Shown: one piece after another, positions 1-8,163 of the stretch
How positions within the stretch are numbered: position 1 is the stretch's first letter
Layout of the letters: each line of letters begins with the position of its first letter
Made by a program: the position numbers and the translations under genes
Notes under the pieces: model-generated
Seen by the model: the letters and a program-made list of their open reading frames with translations, nothing else
Told to the model about the DNA's origin: nothing
Database searches by the model: none
Assembly: GCA_016928075.1 (NCBI GenBank)
Contig: JAFGLJ010000002.1
Span: forward strand, 34,182 to 98,181
From: Bacteroidales bacterium
GTDB lineage: Bacteria > Bacteroidota > Bacteroidia > Bacteroidales > VadinHA17
Reading direction: 5' to 3'
DNA: 64,000 bases

Positions 1-1
1 T

Positions 2-1390
2 TTCCTGTCAGGCTATTTCGGAAAGGATGTCTTTGAATTTGGCAGCGATATAGGCACGGCTTGGGGTAATACAACTGCAACTATAAGATGGAATCATATT
101 TTTAATGAAAAACTCTTTTCCAGGAGCTCGATTATCTACAGTAATTACGATTATGAATTTATTTTCGGCCAGGCCAGTATGAAACTGAGAACAGGTATTC
201 AGGATATGATCTTTAAAGAGGATGCCACCTGGTATATTAATCCAGCAATCACCCTGAAATTCGGTACGAATATTACTTATCATAAATTCATGCCGGGAGA
301 AATTGTTACATCAGGGAGTTCATATTTTGAATTAACACAGCGGGAAAAAAGAGCACTTGAAAGTGCCGTATACATACAAAATGAACAGAAGATCACCCCG
401 AGGTTTAATATTAATTACGGACTCAGACTCTCAACCTTCAATCAATTTGGCCCTGGATGGTTTTACGATTATGCCGATGGAAGATTACCGGTCGATTCAA
501 CATATTTTGGACCGGGAAAAGCTGCCTTCCCCCATTTTGGCTTTGAACCCCGAATTATTGCAAATTACATTTTAAATGAAAAAACTTCAGTCAAACTGTC
601 ATATAACAGGCTGGCTCAATACCTGCACCTTCTGTCCAATACCACATCAGGCTCCCCTGCCGACGTCTGGATGCCCTGCAGCAATAATATTAAACCCGTA
701 TATGTCGACCATTTTTCCACAGGCTTATTCCGTAATTTCCTCGACAACAACATTGAATCATCTATAGAAGTATATTACAAAAACATGGCCAATACGGTTG
801 ATTATAAAGACGGTGCTGATATTATCTTCGATGAACATGTTGAATCACAGATACTCTCAGGCAAAGGCAGAAGTTATGGCCTTGAACTTTATATTAAGAA
901 GAAATATGGTACTTTTACCGGGTGGGTAAGCTATACCCTCTCCAGGTCTGAAAACAAAATCGAGGGTATAAATAATTTCTCATGGTACCCTGTCAGGTAT
1001 GACAAGACACATGAGGTATCCCTTATTGGTATTTATAAAATCAGTCAGAGGTTAACGGCATCCGGTGTCTGGACCTATGCCACCGGTAATGCGGTCACAT
1101 TCCCAAGCGGAAAATATATAGTGGATAATAATCCCGTACCCTATTATACGGAGCGAAACGGCTATCGTATGCCTGACTATCACCGCCTTGATCTCAGCCT
1201 GACCTTAAACAGTAAGAAAAGCAAGAAATATAAGTCGTCATGGGATTTCTCGGTTTACAATGCATACAACAGGTATAACGCATACATTATCAGTTTCAGG
1301 GAAAGCGAGACTGTTCCCGGAGCGACAGAAGCAGTAAAATTAAGTCTTTTTGGAATCGTGCCTTCAATTACTTATAAATTTAAATTTTAG
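2..1390 (+). CDS. TonB-dependent receptor, C-terminal part (5' end outside window)
   Basis: The frame is open from the first bases of the window, so the gene is cut by the left edge; the ATG at 179 is internal. The visible ~460 residues alternate aromatic-rich beta strands with loops (for example SVKLSYNRLAQYLHLL and SYGLELYIKKKYG) and end in a terminal Phe (YKFKF), typical of an outer-membrane 22-stranded TonB receptor barrel. No plug domain is visible. It is followed after 3 nt by a DUF4249 lipoprotein, a common Bacteroidota pairing. The likely role is TonB-driven uptake of an unknown ligand across the outer membrane. It is probably independent of the polysaccharide locus downstream. Confidence 0.85.
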   Translation, partial: FLSGYFGKDVFEFGSDIGTAWGNTTATIRWNHIFNEKLFSRSSIIYSNYDYEFIFGQASMKLRTGIQDMIFKEDATWYINPAITLKFGTNITYHKFMPGEIVTSGSSYFELTQREKRALESAVYIQNEQKITPRFNINYGLRLSTFNQFGPGWFYDYADGRLPVDSTYFGPGKAAFPHFGFEPRIIANYILNEKTSVKLSYNRLAQYLHLLSNTTSGSPADVWMPCSNNIKPVYVDHFSTGLFRNFLDNNIESSIEVYYKNMANTVDYKDGADIIFDEHVESQILSGKGRSYGLELYIKKKYGTFTGWVSYTLSRSENKIEGINNFSWYPVRYDKTHEVSLIGIYKISQRLTASGVWTYATGNAVTFPSGKYIVDNNPVPYYTERNGYRMPDYHRLDLSLTLNSKKSKKYKSSWDFSVYNAYNRYNAYIISFRESETVPGATEAVKLSLFGIVPSITYKFKF

Positions 1391-1393
1391 AAT

Positions 1394-2218
1394 ATGAAGT
1401 CCAGGAATATAATCATTCTCATTTCAATAACCATTTTGAGTGTCCTGACTTCATGCGAGGAGGTCATTGATATCGACCTTAATTATGCTAACCCGGCATT
1501 TGTAGTTGAAGCAGTAATCTATAAAGACTCGGTTTGCAATGTCCGGCTCACACGTACTACCAGTTTTTTTACACAGGAAGAACCTGATGTTATTGACAAC
1601 GCCTTTATTACAATAAGCGACGGAACTTCATCTGAAGAACTTCATTATTCCGGCAACGGATATTATACCGGAAATAATATCCTTGGTACTGAAGACAGCA
1701 ATTATGAAATTGAAATAATACATGACGGAATAACTCATACAGGTGAAGCATATATGCCAGAAAAAACAGATATTATTTCAGTCAGTTATGACAAATTTGA
1801 AACGCAAAGCACTCTTAATCCCCTGGGAGAAACCGTATTCACAATTAATTGTGAGTTCAATGATAATCCTGACACTGATAATTTCTATATGATCAAATAC
1901 CTTGAGAACGGAGAAATGATCGAAAGTAACTATTTCATGCTTACTGAATATGATGCTATTGGTGGCACTTTCAGTATTGAGGATAATATCATAAGTTTCT
2001 CAGAAAGTATTTTTTATGAAGGAGGCGAGGTTGAAGTACAGGTTTTTTCAATTGATGAGCCTGTTTATCAATATTTTATGCAATTGAATGATATCCTTTT
2101 CTGGAAGAGACGAATCATGCCCCCTACTCCTTATAATCCTTCATCAAATATTAGTAACGGGGCACTGGGATATTTTGCCGCCTGGGCTTATGACTCAGCC
2201 GTTCTGGTACTCGAATAA
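1394..2218 (+). CDS. DUF4249 family lipoprotein
   Basis: A 274-residue protein with an N-terminal signal peptide (about residues 1-20) ending in the lipobox LTSC, then CEEVIDIDLNYANPAFVVEA, the characteristic start of the DUF4249 family, in which a beta-rich outer-membrane lipoprotein accompanies a TonB receptor. It starts 3 nt after the receptor stop, so the two are almost certainly co-transcribed. The family function is not established; a surface or periplasmic partner of the receptor is the usual inference. Length is on the short side for the family (often 280-400 residues) but the frame has no sign of truncation. Confidence 0.8.
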   Translation: MKSRNIIILISITILSVLTSCEEVIDIDLNYANPAFVVEAVIYKDSVCNVRLTRTTSFFTQEEPDVIDNAFITISDGTSSEELHYSGNGYYTGNNILGTEDSNYEIEIIHDGITHTGEAYMPEKTDIISVSYDKFETQSTLNPLGETVFTINCEFNDNPDTDNFYMIKYLENGEMIESNYFMLTEYDAIGGTFSIEDNIISFSESIFYEGGEVEVQVFSIDEPVYQYFMQLNDILFWKRRIMPPTPYNPSSNISNGALGYFAAWAYDSAVLVLE

Positions 2219-2601
2219 AAGCTCTATATTTCCAAAAAAACTGCCAGATTTTTATCAAGTTTTTTTCACTATTCGTCAAAACGATATTTAATCTTAAAAC
2301 TACTTTTATCATCTTTTGTTGCATTCTAGATTGTTGATTATCATTGTCTTACATTGCCTGTTACGATTTTAGACTGTTAAAAATGATTTTGGCTCGTGTA
2401 ATTCATTTTTTTTTTGATTAAACACAACTTATAATACATGAGTCATGGAAAAGCATTGACGAATGTCAGAATACCCCTGATTTAAGGTCCTGAAATATGT
2501 CTGAAAACTGCCGCTGTCGCTCATTCTATGACTTGTTCCGAACTTTCTATTTATGTAAATTTGAGTAAATAAATTGAAACGGTGTTAATGTAAAAACTGA
2601 T
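2219..2601. other. 383-nt intergenic spacer upstream of the polysaccharide operon
   Basis: AT-rich spacer between the DUF4249 gene and the first polysaccharide gene. I see no convincing coding frame, no RNA gene and no strong GC-rich hairpin that would be a clear terminator. Its right end holds a promoter-like site (2532-2563). Runs of T at about 2262 and 2406 are not preceded by a stem that I can draw. Confidence 0.5.
2532..2563 (+). promoter_or_regulatory. Putative Bacteroidetes-type promoter for the plus-strand operon
   Basis: TAAATTTG at 2556-2563 matches the Bacteroidetes -7 element TAnnTTTG exactly. CTTG at 2532-2535 lies 20 nt upstream and is close to the -33 TTTG element. This would place transcription start near 2570, about 30 nt before the ATG at 2602. 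It is the only good match in this spacer. The call is by consensus only. Confidence 0.45.
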
Positions 2602-3204
2602 ATGAATACAATGATTAAAACCACTAAAATTAAAAGTTCAGTATATTACAAAACCAGTACTGTTAAGGATGCATATAGTGGTTATTTGTATAAACAGCTG
2701 TCAGATGAGGGCAGTGAAGATTTTTATAATTATATAAATTGGCTCGATCTGGTTAAAGAATTGAATTTTATTATACTTCCCAGAACAAATTATTATTATT
2801 ACCAACCGGAGGATCTGGAAAATATAAAAACTGTTATTAATCTTAAGCCCCTAAATCGTATTAATAAATTAGTACCTTTCCTGGAGAGCATATTTTCAAT
2901 CCTCCCGGATTACAGTTACCTGACGGGGTGCTATGAAAATAACACTATGAATAATGCTGGTATAAACCAAAGATATATAACACGAACAAATAAGAGGGAC
3001 AAAAGCAAAGGGAATGAAAATGAGAACAGGTATCGGGGTTCATGGTTGTTTAATAATATGAAAAGAATATTCAGTTCAGGTACTTACCATCAGCTTTCAA
3101 AGGAGAGGACAACATCTCTGTTGAAAGAAGCTGGTTTTACAATTCTTGACATCACCGCATTGAATGGCAGAACTTATTTCTGCGCTCAGAAAAGACCATT
3201 TTGA
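2602..3204 (+). CDS. Conserved unknown protein of polysaccharide loci (methyltransferase-like C-terminus)
   Basis: A 200-residue soluble protein with no signal peptide. The N-terminal half contains ILPRTNYYYYQPEDL followed by INLKPLNRINKLVPFLESIF and LPDYSYLTGCYEN. A low-complexity, charged linker (about residues 120-150) precedes a C-terminal stretch LSKERTTSLLKEAGFTILDI ending TYFCAQK, which resembles the last strands of class I methyltransferases. No SAM-binding glycine motif is visible, so an active methyltransferase is unlikely. From memory, similar small proteins sit directly upstream of the initiating sugar transferase in other Bacteroidota loci, as here (74 nt gap). Function unknown. 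Confidence 0.7.
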   Translation: MNTMIKTTKIKSSVYYKTSTVKDAYSGYLYKQLSDEGSEDFYNYINWLDLVKELNFIILPRTNYYYYQPEDLENIKTVINLKPLNRINKLVPFLESIFSILPDYSYLTGCYENNTMNNAGINQRYITRTNKRDKSKGNENENRYRGSWLFNNMKRIFSSGTYHQLSKERTTSLLKEAGFTILDITALNGRTYFCAQKRPF

Positions 3205-3278
3205 AATCTGATAATATATAAATTATTCCTTTCTCAGGGAGCATTCCACCAGACTATTTTAAATAATGAACTTAATTT

Positions 3279-4730
3279 ATGGATTTTTACAAGGTTCTGC
3301 ATAGATTTAGAACAGTACCATTCCTCATGAAGTGGAATTTGCTGGGCATTATCCTGGGATTTCTTGATATACTGGCTATAACACTCGCATTTCAATTATC
3401 TTTTAGTCTAAATTATAATAACTGGAATAGCTTTTTCTTTTCAGATAAGACCCTCATATATCTTTACATTGGAGTAATGCCTGTCTGGCTCATAATACTG
3501 TATTTCATAAAGATTGCCGAGGTACCGCGTACTAAAAGATACCGGATGCTCTTCTTCGAATACATACAATCTGCCCTTTTCATAGCCGTGCTCTTTGTTT
3601 TTATTTATTTTGCACTGAGATTATATATGGTGCCGAGGCGTTTGCTTGCAAACATTTGCTTTTTCGGATTCGTCTTTCTCTTCATTTTACGCCTGGTTGA
3701 GTATAAATTTTTTAAAAGCTACAGAACCAGGGGATATGACCGCAGAAATATTGTGATAATCGCTGATGAGACAGCAATTCCGTTTATTGAAAGTCTGCAG
3801 AAATATACAGAGTGGGGTTATAACATAAAGAGTATATTTACCGGATCTGAAAAAATAAGAATGAAATATGGCGATACACTTATCAAAGCGCCGAAAAACC
3901 TTATAAAGGACCTTAATAATATAATGGAGGTTGACCTCATTGATGAGGTTATTTATTTTAAGGATAAGATAATGCCATCCGAGACAAGGCAGATAATCCG
4001 CTCCTGTGAGGAGCTTGGTGTCACATTCCGCATTCACATGAATAATCCAGATGAGAACCTGAGTAATGCCATAAGGATTAAACTGGGCAAGGAATATTTT
4101 CTCACATTTTCAAATGTTCCATATAAGACTATTTCACTTGCCGCAAAAAGATTCATGGATGTTTCTGTTTCATTGCTGATGCTGGTATTTTTCCTTCCGT
4201 TTATGATTTTTGCAGCCCTGGCAATTAAGTTTTCATCAGAAGGTCCTGTGATCTTCAGGCAGGAAAGGGTTGGATTGAGAGGTCGTAAGTTCAAAATCTT
4301 AAAATTCCGGACGATGTTTTTTTATGCAGAAAGTATGCAGGAAGAACTGGCTTATATGAACGTGGTTGACGGACCTGCTTTTAAAATCGAGAATGATCCA
4401 AGGGTAACTAAGATCGGGAGGTTTTTAAGAAGAACAGGCCTTGACGAATTGCCCCAGCTCTTTAATGTCCTTAAGGGTGAAATGTCATTGGTGGGGCCAA
4501 GGCCACCATTGGAGAATGAAACAAAGCAATACGAACGCTGGCATTTAAGAAGGCTCTCTGTCAAACCCGGGCTATCATGCTTCTGGCAACTAAAATCCAG
4601 AAAAAATAGTGTTAATTTTGAAGAATGGATGGAAATGGACCTGGCTTATATTGATAATTGGTCTTTTAGACTGGATTTAATAATTTTGGTGCGGACAATA
4701 AGGACTGTTTTGCTAAGAGTAATAAGCTAA
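3279..4730 (+). CDS. Polyprenyl glycosylphosphotransferase (initiating sugar transferase, WbaP/WcaJ-like)
   Basis: A 483-residue membrane protein that would transfer a sugar 1-phosphate to undecaprenyl phosphate at the cytoplasmic face, starting repeat-unit assembly. Four predicted membrane segments (about residues 20-142) are followed by a soluble CoA-binding-like domain and then the bacterial sugar transferase domain, beginning at the re-entrant helix (M293-D294 in KRFMDVS). The catalytic Asp-Glu pair is D389-E390 in GLDELPQLFNVLKGEMSLVG, followed by GPRPP. Length is normal for the large (PNPT) class. A second, short PglC-type transferase lies at 20538-21119, so the locus has two possible initiating enzymes. 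Confidence 0.93.
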   Translation: MDFYKVLHRFRTVPFLMKWNLLGIILGFLDILAITLAFQLSFSLNYNNWNSFFFSDKTLIYLYIGVMPVWLIILYFIKIAEVPRTKRYRMLFFEYIQSALFIAVLFVFIYFALRLYMVPRRLLANICFFGFVFLFILRLVEYKFFKSYRTRGYDRRNIVIIADETAIPFIESLQKYTEWGYNIKSIFTGSEKIRMKYGDTLIKAPKNLIKDLNNIMEVDLIDEVIYFKDKIMPSETRQIIRSCEELGVTFRIHMNNPDENLSNAIRIKLGKEYFLTFSNVPYKTISLAAKRFMDVSVSLLMLVFFLPFMIFAALAIKFSSEGPVIFRQERVGLRGRKFKILKFRTMFFYAESMQEELAYMNVVDGPAFKIENDPRVTKIGRFLRRTGLDELPQLFNVLKGEMSLVGPRPPLENETKQYERWHLRRLSVKPGLSCFWQLKSRKNSVNFEEWMEMDLAYIDNWSFRLDLIILVRTIRTVLLRVIS

Positions 4731-4806
4731 CTAAACTATTGAAGATACTATAACGTTATATGTAACAAAAACAATAAATATCTTATAAAGAATAAAGTAA
4801 AATCAT

Positions 4807-5064
4807 ATGAAAAGTGATATGACAGAAATTAAGGGTAAAGTAAAGGAGTATATTCACCAGGCAGTGTATACGGATAAAGATAAGATCAAAGATGATTCTC
4901 TGATATTTAAGGAAGGTTTTATGGATTCAATGGGCTTTATTACTTTAATCACCTACCTTGAAGAACAGTTTGGTATCAGCACGGGTGATGCAGATCTATT
5001 AGAAGAAAACTTTGAATCAATAAATGCCATTTCTGATTTTGTTATGCGGAAATTAATGAACTAG
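4807..5064 (+). CDS. Acyl carrier protein (phosphopantetheine-binding)
   Basis: An 85-residue acidic protein with the phosphopantetheine attachment motif GFMDSMGFITLI; Ser41 is the expected modified residue. The surrounding EDS-I-F/EGFMDSM/L-EEQFGI pattern is typical of stand-alone carrier proteins in polysaccharide and non-ribosomal clusters. A second in-frame ATG at codon 5 (4819) is an alternative start. Its stop precedes the asparagine synthase ATG by one nucleotide, so the two are translationally linked. It probably carries the substrate activated by the AMP-ligase at 8164. The carried group is unknown. Confidence 0.9.
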   Translation: MKSDMTEIKGKVKEYIHQAVYTDKDKIKDDSLIFKEGFMDSMGFITLITYLEEQFGISTGDADLLEENFESINAISDFVMRKLMN

Positions 5065-5065
5065 T

Positions 5066-7036
5066 ATGTGTGGAATAGCAGGCATAATAGATTTCCAAAA
5101 TAATAGCAACAGCATTGATACTGTCAGATCGATGCTACAGTCAATTTCTTACCGTGGACCGGATGAATGCGGTATTTATCACTCCGCAAGTGCTACCATG
5201 GGAAATGTCAGATTGAGTATTATTGATCTCGTTAGCGGGCAACAACCTCTGTCTGACCTGACTGACAGGTACTGGATTATTTTCAATGGTGAAATATTTA
5301 ATTTTAAAGAATTGCGCCAGGAACTCGAGGAAGACGGCAGCAAATTACGAACACAATCCGACACAGAGGTTCTGGTTCAATTATATGCAAGATACGGTAA
5401 GCAATGTCTGAGTAAACTGAACGGTCAATTTGCATTCGCCATATGGGACAAAAACAAGCAAGAACTTTTTATTGCCCGCGACAGGGTAGGTATACGTCCC
5501 CTTTTTTATAATATCACTAATGGGGTATTTTCCTTCGCATCAGAGATAAAATCTCTTTTTCAGCAAAAATCGATAGCCCGTGCACTACTGCCTGAAAGTC
5601 TGTCACAGGTTTATACTTTCTGGACAACAATAACCCCGAATACAGCATTTAAAAACATAAATGAGCTTTCACCCGGTCATTACCTTATCTATAGCAGAAA
5701 AGGACTTAGCATTGAAAAATACTGGGATCTGAACTTCAATGACAGATATGGAAACCTTACCTTTAATGATGCCATAGAACAATTCAATGAGTTGCTGAGC
5801 AGTGCCGTGCGTCTACGGTTAAGAGCAGATGTTGAAGTAGCAGCCTACCTCAGTGGAGGAATCGATTCAAGTGCCACCGTAAGGTACATCAAAGAAATTG
5901 AACCAGGCGTTCTGAATACATTCTCCATCGGATTCGAGGACAAGGTATTTGATGAGAGCAAATACCAGAAAGAGGCTGTGAAGTATTTAAAAACAAACCA
6001 TAAATCGATATATTGTTCGTCATCAGATATTGCAAAATATTTTCCAAAGGTTGTATGGCATTCCGAAATACCTGTGACCCGTACTGCACCAACCCCAATG
6101 ATGATACTTTCAAAACTGGTCAGGGACAATAATATTAAGGTTGTTATCACAGGTGAAGGTTCAGATGAAATGCTGGCCGGTTATAATATTTTCAGGGAAG
6201 CGAAAATACGCAGGTTCTGGGCATCTCAACCAGGGTCACAGTTAAGGCCTCTCCTTCTTAAAAAATTATATCCCGATATCCCTCATTTACGGAATGCCAG
6301 CACTAACATTCTGAAAATGTTTTTCGGGTACAAACTTGATGATACAGATAATCCGTTTTATTCTCATCTGCTGAGGTGGAATAATTCAAACCATATTAAG
6401 AAGCACTTCTCATCCTCATTGAAAGACGATCTCGCAGAATATTCACCCTTCGATGCACTTTCAGGTAGATTACCCAGTGGCTTCGATTCATGGGATCCGC
6501 TTGCGAAGTCACAATGGCTTGAAACCACGATATTCATGTCAGGGTACCTCCTGTCATCCCAGGGAGACAGAATGGCAATGGCAAACTCTGTTGAGGGAAG
6601 ATATCCATTCCTGGATTACAGAATTATAGAATTATGTGCCGGTTTACCACCAGATTATAAACTTAAAGGACTGAATGAGAAATTCTTACTGAAGAAGCTC
6701 ATGGAAAACAGGATACCTGAAAGCATTATTAAAAGGCCCAAGCAACCTTACCGTGCACCAATAAGCAGTGTTTTTATGTCAGCTGATGCACCGGAATATG
6801 TTAAAGAAATGATATCTGACAGCTATATAAAGAAAGTCGGGATTTTTAATAACGAAACCCTCTCCCCTCTTTTAAATAAAATAGAAAAAACGGGAAATGC
6901 TTCGGAAGTGGATAATATGGTACTGGCTGCTGTGATATCAACTCATCTGCTCCATTACCAGTTTATTGAAAACCATAACGAAGAATTTCAAACAGGAGAA
7001 TTGAAAAATTTGAAAATAATTGAGGATATGCCGTGA
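5066..7036 (+). CDS. asnB: Asparagine synthase-like glutamine-hydrolysing amidotransferase
   Basis: A 656-residue protein beginning MCGIAG, so Cys2 is the N-terminal glutaminase nucleophile after Met removal. The glutaminase domain covers about residues 1-210; the synthetase domain carries the PP-loop SGGIDSS at 263-269, which activates a carboxylate with ATP and accepts ammonia from glutamine. In polysaccharide loci such enzymes are thought to amidate something other than aspartate. The context supports that: it lies between a carrier protein and a NadE-like enzyme plus AMP-ligase. Length is normal for the family. A second AsnB sits at 33766-35673; the two differ clearly. Confidence 0.9.
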   Translation: MCGIAGIIDFQNNSNSIDTVRSMLQSISYRGPDECGIYHSASATMGNVRLSIIDLVSGQQPLSDLTDRYWIIFNGEIFNFKELRQELEEDGSKLRTQSDTEVLVQLYARYGKQCLSKLNGQFAFAIWDKNKQELFIARDRVGIRPLFYNITNGVFSFASEIKSLFQQKSIARALLPESLSQVYTFWTTITPNTAFKNINELSPGHYLIYSRKGLSIEKYWDLNFNDRYGNLTFNDAIEQFNELLSSAVRLRLRADVEVAAYLSGGIDSSATVRYIKEIEPGVLNTFSIGFEDKVFDESKYQKEAVKYLKTNHKSIYCSSSDIAKYFPKVVWHSEIPVTRTAPTPMMILSKLVRDNNIKVVITGEGSDEMLAGYNIFREAKIRRFWASQPGSQLRPLLLKKLYPDIPHLRNASTNILKMFFGYKLDDTDNPFYSHLLRWNNSNHIKKHFSSSLKDDLAEYSPFDALSGRLPSGFDSWDPLAKSQWLETTIFMSGYLLSSQGDRMAMANSVEGRYPFLDYRIIELCAGLPPDYKLKGLNEKFLLKKLMENRIPESIIKRPKQPYRAPISSVFMSADAPEYVKEMISDSYIKKVGIFNNETLSPLLNKIEKTGNASEVDNMVLAAVISTHLLHYQFIENHNEEFQTGELKNLKIIEDMP

Positions 7037-7046
7037 AAGAAGAGAT

Positions 7047-7074
7047 AAGATTGAAGATTTAAGATTTAAGAATA
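7047..7074 (+). repeat. Degenerate 7-nt tandem repeat in spacer
   Basis: The 62-nt spacer between asnB and the NadE-like gene contains four consecutive 7-mers of the form AGATTGA, AGATTTA, AGATTTA, AGAATAG. Similar heptad phrases with other base sequences occur at 20484, 32719 and 48174. Confidence 0.6.
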
Positions 7075-7098
7075 GATAACAAATAAACACCAATAAAT

Positions 7099-8091
7099 AT
7101 GTCATCAAAAAAACCATTTTCAAAGGATATTATACTTCTGGAAGATGTTGAATCTGCAGTTAACGAGATAGTTACAAAAATGCAGGTGGATGTTCTGCAT
7201 ACCATGAAGCGTAATGGAGGCGTAATAGGTATCAGTGGAGGTATAGATTCATCAGTATGTTTTGCTCTTGCTGCAAAAGCCTTTGGCCCTGAAAAGGTTC
7301 TCGGTATAATGTTACCGGAAAAAGACTCCAGTCCTGATAGCGAGGTGCTGGCGCGAAACCTTGCTGAAATTTACGGGGTGGAAGCAATAAAAGAGGAAAT
7401 AACGGATGCTCTTTCCGGATTCCGGTGTTATGAGCGACGTGATGAAGCTGTGTCAAAAGTTTTTCCTGAATATGATTCCGGGACACATAAGATGAAGATC
7501 GGGATAAAGCAGAGTGGCCTGTATTCCAACCTGCCCCCTATTTTCACCCTGACCATTGTGGAACCGGACGGAACGGAGAAAGAAAAAATACTGCCCAGGA
7601 ATGAATACCTTCAGATAGTAGCCGCATCTAATTTCAAACAGCGCACCAGGATGTCGATGCTCTATTATCATGCAGAAAAGCTACATTATGCAGTGATAGG
7701 CACCCCCAATAAACACGAACAGGAGCAGGGATTCTTTGTTAAATTTGGTGATGGAGGAGCAGACGTTATGCCGATAGGCAATCTCTATAAGACACAGGTC
7801 TACCAGGTGGCTGAATATCTTGGTGTACCAAAAGAAATTATTGACAGAACCCCGACAACCGACACCTACACAGCCGAGCAAACACAGGAGGAGTTCTTCT
7901 ACCAGTTGCCCTTCGACCTTATGGACAGGTACTGGTATGCATTTGAGAATGGCTACCCGGCATCAGAGGTCGCCAGGGTAATGGGCGAAACAAAGGAGCG
8001 GGTTGAAGCACTTTACCGTAACCTGGAGAGAAAACGTAAAACAACGGAATATTTGAGGATGTCTCCTGTACGAAACTATTATGGTCTATGA
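7099..8091 (+). CDS. NAD(+) synthase-like ATP-dependent amidase (NadE family)
   Basis: A 330-residue protein of the NadE/PP-loop superfamily. It has SGGIDSS at residues 46-52 and the family's GFFVKFGDGGADVMPIGNLY segment, where NAD synthases bind deamido-NAD and pack the dimer. There is no nitrilase (glutaminase) domain, so ammonia must come from solution or from the neighbouring AsnB. At 330 residues it is longer than usual ammonia-dependent NadE (about 250-280); the extra length is mainly an insert around residues 125-165. Its place between asnB and an acyl ligase suggests a specialised carboxylate-to-amide enzyme, although a housekeeping NAD synthase cannot be excluded from sequence alone. 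Confidence 0.82.
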   Translation: MSSKKPFSKDIILLEDVESAVNEIVTKMQVDVLHTMKRNGGVIGISGGIDSSVCFALAAKAFGPEKVLGIMLPEKDSSPDSEVLARNLAEIYGVEAIKEEITDALSGFRCYERRDEAVSKVFPEYDSGTHKMKIGIKQSGLYSNLPPIFTLTIVEPDGTEKEKILPRNEYLQIVAASNFKQRTRMSMLYYHAEKLHYAVIGTPNKHEQEQGFFVKFGDGGADVMPIGNLYKTQVYQVAEYLGVPKEIIDRTPTTDTYTAEQTQEEFFYQLPFDLMDRYWYAFENGYPASEVARVMGETKERVEALYRNLERKRKTTEYLRMSPVRNYYGL

Positions 8092-8163
8092 TTCAAATGA
8101 ATCCCGTGCTCATGTGCAAGGTTAAATTATTAAACCGAGTATAGTAAATAAACAACAGATAGT

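Noticed and set aside
179..1390. ATG at 179 as the start of the first gene
   Set aside because: The same frame is open back to the window edge and encodes receptor-like barrel strands, so this is an internal Met of a longer gene.
4749..4760. Perfect 12-nt palindrome TATAACGTTATA upstream of the carrier protein gene
   Set aside because: Short and AT-rich, with no second copy nearby; could be an operator but there is no regulator gene in the window to support it.
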